Shown here: in pieces, positions 39,275 to 49,995 of the stretch
Layout: each line of letters starts with the position of its first letter
How positions within the stretch are numbered: the first letter of the stretch is position 1
Source: Simmondsia chinensis
Lineage: Eukaryota > Streptophyta > Magnoliopsida > Caryophyllales > Simmondsiaceae
NCBI GenBank assembly: GCA_018398585.1
Contig: JAGTTD010000001.1
Coordinates: 3,102,501-3,166,500, forward strand
Direction: 5' to 3'
Length of the DNA: 64,000 nucleotides
Made by a program: the position numbers and the translations under genes
Notes under the pieces: model-generated
Database searches by the model: none
What the model was told of the DNA's origin: nothing
The model's input: only the letters and a program-made list of their open reading frames with translations

Positions 39275-40590
39275 GTATTCTCTTTCTTCTGTCTTCGATT
39301 GTTTTCGTTTCTGTTGTTAAAATCTTCACAACAGCTTATACTGATCCGATACCATTATAAAATATCGAAACTTTAAATCGAACTAGCAATCATAAACTGT
39401 TACGGTGCATGTGGGGCTAGCCCACTTGGTATATAATTTGGTGTTATTTTCTTATATTTTCGTTGTGGGACTATTTTGTACTGTAACACAAACAAACGAG
39501 AATTGAGGAGTAAAATTAAGAACACCGAGATTTATGTGATTCAACCAAAGCCTACATAACTACATACACGGAGGGAAGCATAATAAATTCACTATATTAT
39601 TAAAAGTTTATATGAGATGTTATAGTCACATTCCAAACATAACCCAACATCTGCTTACTGAATCTTACCTTTGATCCTTAGGGTCTTGCGTTTAATGATG
39701 GAAAAAGAAAGAGTTAATTAGTCGGCTGGTTACTAATAAATGTAAATTTGTTGACATTGCTTTCCTTTTAGTTTTTGTTTAAACTTGTTATCATGTTTTA
39801 TCTCACGCTGAATTGGTATCCTATTTGGTGACAACAACAACAACAAAATTAGGGAAAAACTAGAAAATACGACTAATTTTATCATAAAATAAAATATTAA
39901 TAGAACTATCTTAAACAAAGAAATGACGACCAACTTAAACAAAGTTAAAAAAAACGAGAGACCGTTTTTGGAAAAAAAGAAAAAAGATAAAGGACATATT
40001 TGAATTAGCTTACGAATATTAAAAACTAATGGATTAAATAAGTCACTGGAAATGAGAGTGTTTTGACTTCTTTTACTGAGAGTATAAATGAATAATGGTT
40101 GATATAATTGGTTCCTAGTATCATATGAGTGTATTCACTTAAAAAATGTCTAACACTTAGGGGAGGGGAAGATGATCTTCGAATCTAAGATTTTGTATTC
40201 GGGATATAGATAGCCTAATTATTATATTAAACTCAACAATTGTGTTAAATATAAATAATACCTATCGTTCTTTTGTGGTTGTGGTGTAGGACATTTGCAT
40301 TGTCGGTCCCGATATCTTAGGTAGACAAAGCAAGTTTTAGTCGGTGCGCCCTTTGTTAGTAATAAAAGTGTTCTAGTCAGCTTAAACATTCGTTCAATTA
40401 TATCATAATACCAGTTATTACGATGATCCTTTATATTGTATAATGTACATATCTATTTATGTACGATACACATAAGTCATTAAATAACCAATACAAATAG
40501 TAATATACAGTGAAAATAAACTCATTATAATTAATTTTTAAAATTGATCAGATCAGAGTTTTTAAACAACTGTTTCAATTACTTGTCTAT
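39260..40590. other. Gene-free stretch
   Basis: 39515-39585 carries a degenerate copy of the LTR-like repeat of 3690-3990 (ACACCGAGATTTATGTG). The rest shows no element or gene. Confidence 0.4.
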
Positions 40591-40607
40591 TGAAGACTGC
40601 AAGAACT

Positions 40608-40824
40608 AAACAACAACAAAAAACCCAGTGCCTGCAAAGGGCTCCCGCAAAAGCAGGGTCTGGGGGGGTAGATGTACGCAGCCTTCCCCCTTCAGGGGGT
40701 ACCCTGAAGAGAGGCTGTTTCCGAGGACCTCCAACCTGATAGGTTGGTCTGCAGTATAGCGCATATGACCTGTCAGTAGGAGATCATCAACGCATGAGTA
40801 AGGCATGACACACAGCGAGCAAAA
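40608..40824 (-). mobile_element. RTE-type LINE 3' end or derived SINE
   Basis: Minus strand: non-5S head, then GGTCCTCGGAAACAGCCTC, CTGAAGGGGGAAGG, GGCTGCGTACATCTACC and a GGCACTGGG...TTGTTGTT end. Flanked by a perfect 14-bp duplication AGACTGCAAGAACT (about 40594-40607 and 40825-40838). Complete and probably recent. Confidence 0.85.
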
Positions 40825-41798
40825 GACTGCAAGAACTATGCCATGGAATTGAAGGAACAACAAATATCTGTGGAAAATCTCTACTTGTCTTACATTTTTT
40901 GTAGCTCATAACTATGCAATCATCAATGACATGTCTGAATACGCTATTACATCTCTTTTAAAGAATCACAGTTGAATTATGGACATAATATCTTGAAAAT
41001 CATTAGACAGAGCCCAGAACTTTGATGCACTTGAATTGCTTTGGATTCTTAATCATTTTGGCCACAAGTTGAGCGAGATTGATTGGTACAACGGTTAAAA
41101 TTTTTACTATCAAACATAAGGTCTTCGATTGTTGTTCATATATCTCATTCTCATATGTTGATCACCCCACTTCTCATAAAAGAAAGAAAGAAAATTGGGT
41201 ACTAATTGATATATGCTTCAAGATGCATGAGTTTCCACATGAGAATTCTTTTGCATTTGTTCACAATATATATATTTTATAACGGTAAGAAGAACATATG
41301 AATTATGCTCTCTCTGCAAGAGAAAAAACCTGAACCATCCACACTTATGAGAGAATGAACGACAAATGATCCTATGGGAACCCCAAATTGTTGGAGTAGG
41401 AAGACCATGAGCCCGAATAGCATACTAATCCGTCGCCTTATTCACTTCCGTGAAAGAATGCTGGAAAAGGATGTGCTTCCTCTTTGAATTGAAAGTGCAG
41501 ATATGTTCCACAAGATATAAATAGAGATGCATCCATCTCCTTGAAAAGCTAATATTTTGTCTTAAGGCGTGGCGTAAACAAATCAGTTCATATTATCATG
41601 TGGGGTTTTTTAGTATAGGGATTAACACAAATCTAATCCATGTATTAAACGGATTAGGACCCCTTAACTCTAACTGAACTCAATTAACAAACGATTAGTC
41701 CCCAAGTTACTTGTTTAATACGAGTCACTTGGTGTTACCTGTCCATTTGCCAACCTTGCAACCCTTAGACATTAATATGCATTTATGATTGACAATAG

Positions 41799-41905
41799 CA
41801 TTTTTTTTTTTTTTTTTGATAATTAGCGACAGAGTCGCGAACAAAACAGGTCACACGACCAAGTGAGACCTGAGTCCACCCGTGAACTTTTAGAGTAGCA
41901 TGATT
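41799..41905 (-). mobile_element. LINE 3'-end fragment
   Basis: Poly(T) of 19 followed by GATAATTAGCGACAGAGTCG, then CACGACCAAGTGAGACC: complement of a LINE 3' UTR. Strongly 5'-truncated. 40850-41800 upstream is gene-free. Confidence 0.5.
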
Positions 41906-41930
41906 GAACCCAAGTCCATATGTAAATGAG

Positions 41931-42062
41931 TAGCTGAATTTAGTACAGTGGTTAGGTTATCACCTCCCAATCGTGAAGTTTTAGGTTCGAAATTTGTATC
42001 CCCCTTTCCTTGATATTGGTGGCCCCTATTAGGTTAATACTGTATTTCTTATCTTCTAAAAA
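41931..42062 (+). mobile_element. tRNA-derived SINE
   Basis: A-box-like TAGCTGAATTTAGTACAGTGG, quoted in part as TTTAGTACAGTGGTTAGG, and B-box-like TTAGGTTCGAAATT, 40 bp apart. Possible target duplication AAGTCCATATGTAA (41912) and AAGTCATACATAAT (42064). Confidence 0.6.
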
Positions 42063-42084
42063 GAAGTCATACATAATTTTCTTA

Positions 42085-42458
42085 GGATTATTTATACTAA
42101 AGGTCCCTATACTTTATCCATTGTGTCAATTTAGTCCTTGATCTTTTAATTGTGTCAACTTAGTCCCTGTACAATTCAAAATGTATCAATTTGGTCTTTC
42201 GAGAAAAAAATGTGTTAAGTTTTTAATGGTTCAGCCACGAATTAGGTTAAATTGAGTAAACAGATGAATTTATAATAAGTTACTTACATCTAATATAATT
42301 CTACCATTCAAAATTATGTCATTAACATAACTTAAATTTGACCAAATGACTAAATTGATACATTTTGAATTATTCATGGACTAAATTAATATAGTTAAAA
42401 GTATAAAAACTAAACTGACATAATGGGTAAAGTTCAGGAACTTTTGGCATAAATAACC
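42085..42458. mobile_element. Foldback MITE, family D copy 1
   Basis: 374 bp with inverted arms of about 130 bp: left GGATTATTTATACTAAAGG, right complement GGTTATTTATGCCAAAAG, both with TGTCAATTTAGTCC-type words repeated. A second copy is at 59793-60178. No target duplication assigned. Confidence 0.72.
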
Positions 42459-42987
42459 AATTTTTTTATTATCCAATAATTGTTCATCTATTGATAAAAA
42501 ATAAATAAATAAATCGTTCATATAAGGCCACTTTTTGTAATTTTCAAAACCATGCTAAGGGTTTTTAAGCTAACTAAACCTATGACTAATGATTTTAGTC
42601 CCTTTTCTACTGAACTTCATTTAGTACTTGATCTTTAATAAGGGTTCATTTTCTGGCTATTTCCGAGCCAAAAAATTAATTTAGCATGACTTCAGTTGAT
42701 TCTAAGTTTGAACTGGATTCAATTAGACTCTGCTTAGATTTAGGATTTGTTTGATCGAATTTATTCTCTAGAGAAAAGTAATTTTTTCAAGAAAAATTAT
42801 TTTTAAATAAAAGTATAAAAATAATATATTCCTTTAAAATAGAAACATGATTAAAAACTCAAAGAATTTTTTGATAAAAATACCCAAATGAAAACACTTT
42901 GTTTCTACAAAAAAACCATTCTAAAAAAGATTTTTTTTCTTTTTTTACACTTTGACCAAATAAGTTTTTAATACACTATAATGACAA

Positions 42988-43234
42988 AAAAGTAATATTT
43001 TTAGTGCCCTAAGGACTCCCGCCTAAGCAGGGTATTTGCAGGGGTGGATGTACGTAGTTTTCCTCCTTCAGGTGCCACCTTGAAGAGAGGCTGTTTTCGA
43101 GAACTCCCAACCTGAGGGATGTAACATGAGGACTTCCCAGGAGGTTACCCATCTTAGTACTACTCTCACTCAAACACGCTTAATTTCGGAATTCTAATGA
43201 GATCCGGTGCTTGCGTGTTGGTACCCTCTTAGGT
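42988..43234 (-). mobile_element. 5S-rRNA-headed SINE, copy 5
   Basis: Minus strand. 5S head (GAATTCCGAAATTAAGCGTG, GGTAACCTCCTGGGAAGTCC), tail with GAAAACAGCCTCTCTTCAAGG and GGAGTCCTTAGGGCACTAAA. Flanks AATACACTATAATGACAA (42970-42987) and AATATACTATGACAA (43235-43249) are a diverged target duplication. Confidence 0.85.
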
Positions 43235-43304
43235 AATATACTATGACAACTACTGAAAAAAATTGATTTATAATTTGGCTTGTCATTATTCCTTGCATCT
43301 GCAG

Positions 43305-43357
43305 GATGCTAATCAACAGATTGTTCAAAGCCGGACGACATCCATGGTTCAAGCGAG
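43305..43357 (+). other. Orphan exon-like block
   Basis: CCTTGCATCTGCAG/GATGCT is a good acceptor and CAAGCGAG/GTATCC a good donor. The 53 nt encode DANQQIVQSRTTSMVQAR in one frame. It could follow the peptide LIRVLLANE that ends at 39274. Not recognised; no further exon found downstream before the LRAT gene. Confidence 0.25.
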
Positions 43358-43628
43358 GTATCCCCTGAACCTCATGTTCTCTAATTTTTTTTTTTAATTT
43401 AAAATGATTTCTTATATTTATAAATTGATTTAAATTAACTTTTTATTTTTGTTTTTTCAAAATAGTGCATTGTATCATTGTATGTTATTTCATAACAAAA
43501 CTGATCCCTCATCTTTGACAACTAAGTAACACAGGAAATAAAAATGGATAAAGTTAATAGAGATAAATCATTGCACCGTTTTTAGATTATTTTACCTTTT
43601 AATTTAGGTGTACTCTTTATCTTTATCT

Positions 43629-43881
43629 ACAAAAACAAAACAAAAAAAAGGCAACATTTTAAGTGTCCTAAGGTCTCCAGTCTAAGCAGGGTTTGAGGGA
43701 TGGATGTACATAGCCTTCCTCGTTTAGGGTGCTACCATGAAGAAAGGTTACCCCCCAACCTGAGGGGTGAAATACGAGGACTTTTCATGAAGTCATCCAT
43801 CTTGGTATTACTCTCCCCCAAGCATACTTAACTTTGGAATTCTAATGGGATCCAGTGCTTGCATGTTGGTACCCTCTAGGG
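43629..43881 (-). mobile_element. 5S-rRNA-headed SINE, copy 6
   Basis: Minus strand. 5S head (GAATTCCAAAGTTAAGTATG) more diverged, tail with AGGCTATGTACATCCATCC. Flanked by a perfect 17-bp duplication ACTCTTTATCTTTATCT (43612-43628 and 43882-43898). Confidence 0.9.
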
Positions 43882-44424
43882 ACTCTTTATCTTTATCTCT
43901 TTTTTTTAAATATACGCAATTAAGGATATGATAATTTGCTCTTACCTTTCTATCTCTTTCTATTTTACTTTTTAGAACCTTCTTTACTCAATTGTCAAAC
44001 AAAATCTAAAAGATGGTAAATTAATCGTATTATCAAATAAATTATAAAGAACTGTTCTAAATAGAAAAATTGAAAGACAAATTTAAACTACTTTACAAAC
44101 TATTCTAAACCAAAAATTAAAAGTTAAAAATTAATTTAAATAAATTTATAAAAATTAGGGCCTCACGGTGTAAATAACTCATCTCTAGGATGCTTCTTTG
44201 GATTCCCTAAGAATCCCTTGAAACGGCGTCGCTTCAGTACAATGCAATCAAAGAATCAGAACAAAAACAACAAAATCTCGATCATATGAAGAAGAACAAA
44301 AAAAGGGCTCCAAATCCTCTTCGGATCAAATCCAAAGGGCATTAAAATAATGATAGAGAAAAATATGTAATTGTAAATCCCAACATCATCATCATCCCCA
44401 CACCTTCATCTTTATTTGTGCGCA

Positions 44425-44906
44425 ATAATTGCACATCCTCTATTTCATTGTTGGTACTTGTTTGCTCAATTACTACTTTCTCTTTCTTCTTTTATTTTTT
44501 TTTTTGGGTTAAAATTGCCCAACTAATACTTTTTCCAAGTCAATTGCATCTTGCAAGAGTAACGAAGACTTTCGAAAGTTTAAGAAGGTAAGATATATGT
44601 AATTTTATGATATTATGTTGAGAGGCTGTTTTTAAAGGGTGTCTAATTCTAAAAGAAGAAGGAATAATATTTATAAAATGGTGAAATAAGCAATAATAGG
44701 CAACAACCGCATTTTGCGTAATTGTTGTTCTATTATTGTTATGGCGTAATAGTGTGGCCTATAGAGAATGATTTTTGTAAAATTGTTCACTGTTGCTCTT
44801 TTCGTTTTGGGAAAATTGCCCACATTTTCGTTTTTTGTGATATGCAGAGCAAGATTGACTGATAGATCATAGAGCAGAAGCAGCAGTGTCAGGGAGAGAG
44901 AGAGAG
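44425..44906 (+). promoter_or_regulatory. LRAT-gene leader with probable 5'-UTR intron
   Basis: AAG/GTAAGA at 44587/44588 is a strong donor and TGATATGCAG/AGCAAG at 44847/44848 a good acceptor, giving a 260-bp intron just upstream of the start codon. No ATG lies between 44848 and 44907. Leader is purine-rich, with (GA)n before the start. Inference from splice signals. Confidence 0.45.
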
Positions 44907-47900
44907 ATGGGTCTGCTAAGCCACAGGGTGGAAAGAAGTGAGATCCAACCAGGAGATCACATCTACACTTGGCGAGCTGTCTTCACTTACTCTCACCATG
45001 GTGCTCTCTCTCTCTCTACACCTTTTTTTGCTGCTAATTCAATGTGGGTTTCTTTTCTGCGGTTTAATTTCTGGGTTACATTGTTTTTTGGTTTATTTTA
45101 AACCAAAGAGGGTACCAACACACGCCGTCACTGGATCCTATTAGAACTCCGAAATTAAGCGTGCTTGGGCGAGAGTAGTACCAGGATGGGTGACCTCCTG
45201 GGAAGTCCTCACCCACGGGTTGGGGGCACTTGGAAACAGCCTCTCTTTAGGGGTAATACCCTGAAGGGGGAAGGCTGCGTACATCCCTGAGACCCTAATT
45301 ACACGGGAGCCCTTAGGACACTGGGTATGTTGCTTTTTAATTTTAAACCCTTCTATCTTTTTAGATTTTATGCATTGTATTTCTGAAAATTTTGTGGGTT
45401 TTGGGTAATTTCTCCGTAACATGGATCCTGCAAGGTTTAGGATTTAAGAATCGAGATTCTGCTACATTGCTGTTTCTTTGACTACTATGAATTCTATGTT
45501 TTGTTTACTACAGGGTTCCTGCCGATTGTTTTGGCATGTTGTTTTTCAGAAAAATATGGGTAAATATAAACACAAATTTTATTAGGTATATATCAATTAT
45601 AGAATAGTCTTATGGCCTTTGATAGATCGCTCTTGAGAACAATGTACAATAAGGGTGTATATGACCTGAGCTAAGCCTGAGGTTATTGGGCTTGAGGCTC
45701 AGCTTGAAGCTCTTTGGGTTTGAGATTCGGCTTGAAGCTCATCAAGCTTTGACACTTTAAGCTTGAGCTTGGCTTGTCATAGGATCAGGATCAGGCTCGG
45801 CTCAGCATGGTTGAGCTTGAACCAAGCTTGGCGAGTTCGGAGCTTAGGTTCCTCATTTAGGCTTAATCTATGCTCGTTTAGTCTCAACTTTGGCACATTT
45901 AGGCTTAAACTTGGCTCGATTTAAGCATATTTAGCCTAGTAAATTGTATCAAGAAAGGCTTGGTTAGACTCATTTAGGCTAACGAGCCTACGAGTTTGAG
46001 CTTCAATAAGCTAGGGTGTGGTTTGAGCTTGAAACGAGCAAGCTTTTCGAGCTTTATAACGAGCTAACTCGACTCATTTAGACCTCTATGTAAAATATCA
46101 ACAGGGCTATCAAAGTCTACTACTAAAAGTTACGTATTAAGAAAGAAAAAGATAAACATAGAATAAAGGGTTTAGGTGCCTTGAATCGTGAGAGTGGGAT
46201 CCAATTGAGGTCCTTCACTTGTAATTTTGTCTTGGTGGTTCCTTGATTCAGTGCATCAATATTCATTCTGCAAGGGACAGATTTGAAGAAAAATGCTTAA
46301 ACCTTCTAAAAATTTGTGATGTTGATCTGATGGAAAATTACCTCTAAAATGGGCAAATTTGAACATGAATTTTAAGGAGGAAGATTTATGCTCTAGGACA
46401 ATTGTCATGGTTTTTATGTGATGCAAGGAAGCTACGTTTTCTCAAAGCTGATGGCTGTATAACGCTTTCTGGCTGGGTAGGGAGTATGGGTTTATTCTAC
46501 ATTTTATCGAAATGCATTTTTGCTTTTTCGTTTTTGCTTTAGGATTGGGCGCCCTTGGACATAGCCTCCTTAAGGGTAGCACCCTAAAGGGATAAGGTTG
46601 TGCGGACATCTCAGGCCCCTGACCCTGCTTTGGTGGGAGCCCATATGGCACTGGGTTTGTTGTTAAAGATAAAGAAAGTTCCATTCTCTGTCAATCGATA
46701 GTATAAAAGGATGACTAATATCAATTTGTCTCTACGAAGTAGTGAAAAACAAGTGACTAACTCTAATGACATGAGTTTTGAGCCTGGTCACTTTTGAATA
46801 CCGAGACTGACAACATTTACTCCTCGGTAGAGTGTAAATGAACCAAGAGTATAATGAACTACTCATGTTTGGAATCAATTATGGCTCAATCATGTTCAGT
46901 ACAGGGGTGTTCTGCTCTTTAATGTTGGCGAACAGTTTGATAAGGACTCGGTAACAACTCGTTAATAGTCGTATTAACTTAGAAATAGTTCAATAATAAC
47001 TTGAATAGTTCGGCTAGGTAGTGAGCTCGACTTGACAATAGGCTTGGCTCAATTCTGCTCGATTAGGCTAACAAGCTGAATCATGCTGAGTATCAAACCA
47101 TTATTATCTTATCAAAACGAGCTTGGACAAAGGTTCGGAAGCTCTATACAAGCACAGCTCAAATTCAAGCTCAATAAGGCTTATTGAGCTTAAGCTTGAG
47201 CAAGGAGGCGCTTGGCTCGATGTGGCTTGTTTGCACCAGTACTCCTCAAGATGCTTTGTTGTGACTTCTATATAAGTGATCTTGTAGTTTGGAGCCTTTC
47301 CATCTCTAGTTGGAGACGTGCAAAAATGCCTATATGTATGTCATGCTTGATATCCAATGTTCTGATGAGGCTGAAGCTGCTTTTGGTGCTGGCTAAACCA
47401 TTCTTTAAGTGTTTCACAGCACCTCCACACTGTGGGGTGTAGCTATGGCGTTGAATTAATGTATAATGGTCGTACGTAGGACAAGTAGCAATATTTTAGT
47501 TACATTTTCCATTATTCCTAATCAAGTTTTGTATTTACCGGACAATTGGTCTGCTTAAAGGTGTAATGGAAGTTGAAGCTCCCAGATACACACACCTTTC
47601 GTCTGGTTTTTCTTAACCAAATCTTTCGTACCTTCGCAACAAAAAACACACACCTTGCTTTTCTTTCTCCCTTTTACCAATCCACAGTCATTGTTTCTGA
47701 TGTAGCACCCAAGATAGGACTTAATGATTTTAAAAGATGCTTTAATTCAAGTTATATTATTAGATTTTGTTAGGAAGTGTATTAAGATTAGAATACAGTA
47801 CAATGTTTGTTTCATAGTTAAATTTTTATTTTTAAGGAAGTCTTTTCCTTAGTATTTATTTTATTAGTTATCAAATATTGTCTTAGAGATTAATTTTTGC

Positions 47901-48919
47901 TTATAAATATAGCTTTGTAATTTATTATTTTTAGCTTTGGAAATATACAATCGAGTTTTGTTTTTTGGTAACAAGTTGCACTCCATCAGTTGCGGATAAC
48001 CATACATGAAATTTCATTTGTTGATTCATGGATATGTCAGAACCAATGGCCATCATAAGCCTCCAGCTTTCTCCTGAGCTTTAAACTACTGTATTGACCT
48101 CTCAACGTCGACTAAATCTACATGTCTGGTTCTTATAATAGAAAATCCCTGTAAAACACCAAAAAACAAACATTTTCTTCACTATTCTCTTTCAGACTCT
48201 ATAAAATGCATTGATAGTTTCGTTGTGCTTTCTTTTGAATTATCCAAGGGGTGTTTGTTGGTGGCTGCAAAGTTGTTCACTTCACTCCCGAGCGTGATGG
48301 TAACGTAAGTGCTGAGCCTTCCGTTCCATTTTCTTGTCCAATACCTGACTGTGGGTTCAAGCAAACGAACAGCGGTGTAGTACTCTCGTGCCTTGACTGC
48401 TTCTTGAGAAAGGGATCCCTCTTCTTGTTTGAATATGGCGTTAGCCCCTCAGTTTTCCTTGCCAAACTCAGGGGCGGGACGTGCACCACTGCTGAATCTG
48501 ACCCGCCAGAGACAGTGATTCACCGGGCAATGTATCTGCTTCAAAATGGGTTTGGTAATTATGATGTGTTCCAAAACAATTGTGAGGACTTTGCATTGTA
48601 CTGCAAAACGGGTCTCTTGATAGTTGATAAACCGGGGGTTGGAAGAAGCGGCCAAGCTTCATCTATCATTGGTGCACCTCTTGCTGCACTTCTTTCTTCA
48701 CCTCTCAAGTTGCTGATGCCAAGCCCCGTGGGTGTAGCGACAGTGACAGCTGGCATGTACTGTATGAGCCGTTATGCTACTGATATTGGAGTTCGAACCG
48801 ACGTGATCAAGGTAGCAGTGGAGGATCTAGCAGTCAATCTTGGCTGGGGAGAATCTAGAAACGAAGAAGAAGTTCCTCAGGAAATGGAGGGGAATTCAAA
48901 TGCTCTGATTGAGCTATGA
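44907..48919 (+). CDS. LRAT/NC-domain protein
   Basis: Member of the LRAT-like NlpC/P60 family; plant members are often called NC-domain proteins, with no firmly known reaction. Two coding exons, 44907-45000 and 48249-48919 (GT-AG), 254 aa. [20 protein letters not shown] is the usual plant N-terminus. The family His lies in the HHG block (30-32), followed by [11 protein letters not shown]. The nucleophile is Cys143 in NNCEDF (141-146). Residues 150-225 form a hydrophobic stretch with possible membrane association ([15 protein letters not shown]). Frame across the intron is set by the codon G|GG. The 3.2-kb intron holds a 5S-headed SINE, a LINE tail and LTR-like sequence. Convergent with ALMT, stops about 1.1 kb apart. 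Confidence 0.93.
45105..45335 (+). mobile_element. 5S-rRNA-headed SINE, copy 7 (best preserved)
   Basis: In the LRAT-gene intron, sense. GAACTCCGAAATTAAGCGTG, CTTGGGCGAGAGTAGTACCA and GGATGGGTGACCTCCTGGG keep the 5S A-box and C-box regions almost perfectly. The tail has GGAAACAGCCTCTC, CCCTGAAGGGGGAAGG, GGCTGCGTACATCC and GGGAGCCCTTAGGACACTGG, ending GTATGTTGC. Flanks TTTATTTTAAACC and TTTAATTTTAAACC form the target duplication. Confidence 0.9.
45655..46095. repeat. GAGCTTGAGC-type repeat in LRAT-gene intron
   Basis: Repeated words GAGCTTGAGCTTGGC, GAGGCTCAGCTTGAAGC and complements. Same family as 265-585; a third copy is at 46900-47235. Starts AGGGTGTATATGACC and ends CTCATTTAGACCTC. Confidence 0.55.
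46535..46665 (+). mobile_element. RTE-type LINE tail fragment
   Basis: ACATAGCCTCCTTAAGGG, CACCCTAAAGGGATAAGG, CCCTGACCCTGCTTTGG and GGCACTGGGTTTGTTGTT: the shared tail without a 5S head. Sense in the LRAT-gene intron. Confidence 0.65.
47710..48000 (+). repeat. LTR-like fragment in LRAT-gene intron
   Basis: Contains GATTTTGTTAGGAAG, TATAAATATAGCTTTGTAAT and TTTGGTAACAAGTTGCACTC. Longest of the three related copies (others at 4520-4657 and 52260-52519). TATAAATAT is LTR-promoter-like and GGTAACAAG could be a degenerate primer-binding site. Confidence 0.5.
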
Positions 48920-49995
48920 GCGAAATCGCAATGTTTCAGGGCAAACCAAGTACATGCGTTTCACTAGAATTCAAAATATGTGTTTGAGTGTTGTCCCCAG
49001 TGAAATGAATAATTGTTTCTAGTATCAGCCTTGAAAGACTTGATTTTGTGCATAAATACAAAGTTGTATTTCAAGGGTGGTGTTATTTCCAGAGCTAGAT
49101 TTGTTAATGCCAAAGCATTCAAATTGTAAGAAAATGAAGTTTTGCTCTGCCATTAGCAAATTCATCTCTGGATTTAACATTACGCTATTCAAATTGTTGA
49201 CTAATGAAATTGAATGCGATTATTGTCTTTTTTCTTTTTTTCTTTTTTTCTTTTTTTTTTTTTTTTTTTTTGGGAACTGTGCTGTTTTATGTTTAAGCAT
49301 TGCTCCTTTCTTTTATAAATTTGTAGTGAGATTAATGCAATGGATCATAGTACTATTGCAAAGCTGCCAATGAGCAGAAGCAGCCCTGCGAGCTCCGTTT
49401 TGTTTTGCAGGTGAAAGAACAGGGCAACAGTGCTACATAAACTGGTGCAGGAAAGGGACATTCTAATCTTTTAGATATCTGCTTTCAATTTTCTGCAAAA
49501 TATCATACATTTTTCCAGAGACATTTTTGTTAAGTTTAAGGTAAATTTTTGGGCATTCGCACAAAAAAATGCTTGACGAGGAACATGACCCACCGTTCTT
49601 CAACTGGACTTCGTCAAACTCAAAGAAGTTTGAAGGAGAATGGACTCTTATCTGGACTATAAATTCTGTAGACTAATGATCCCTACATTTTCGAGAGTTC
49701 TTTATGTGGAATTTGATCAAATACAACCATAAAAAATTGCAAATTGGTGAAGAAGTTCATTGCTTCATTTCTTGCATGAGAAACTCTTGTTACCCGGTAA
49801 TGAAGAACAGATATTCTGGGATGCCTTAGCAGAAAAAAAAACATTTTCCCAGAGATGTGATGGTGGTATACAGCATTTGATCTACAAGGAGCTCGGACAA
49901 TAGGCCAGGTATATACTTTTCTGAGCTCTTTAAGGTATGATGTCTAATTGGAAAAACAAGAAGGGAGGTATCTACTACTGTTATTCCTATCCGAG
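48920..49995. other. Convergent 3' flanks of LRAT gene and ALMT
   Basis: Should hold both 3' UTRs. A T-rich tract with poly(T) lies at 49231-49271. No additional gene; the open frame around 49077-49373 is low-complexity. Confidence 0.5.

Noticed and set aside
41079..41180. tRNA-type SINE (GATTGGTACAACGG ... AGGTCTTCGATTG)
   Set aside because: A- and B-box-like words have acceptable spacing, but no target duplication or tail could be confirmed.
45105..45230. Functional 5S rRNA gene
   Set aside because: Isolated, not in a tandem array, diverged from 5S at several sites, directly fused to a LINE-type tail and flanked by a target duplication. It is a SINE copy.
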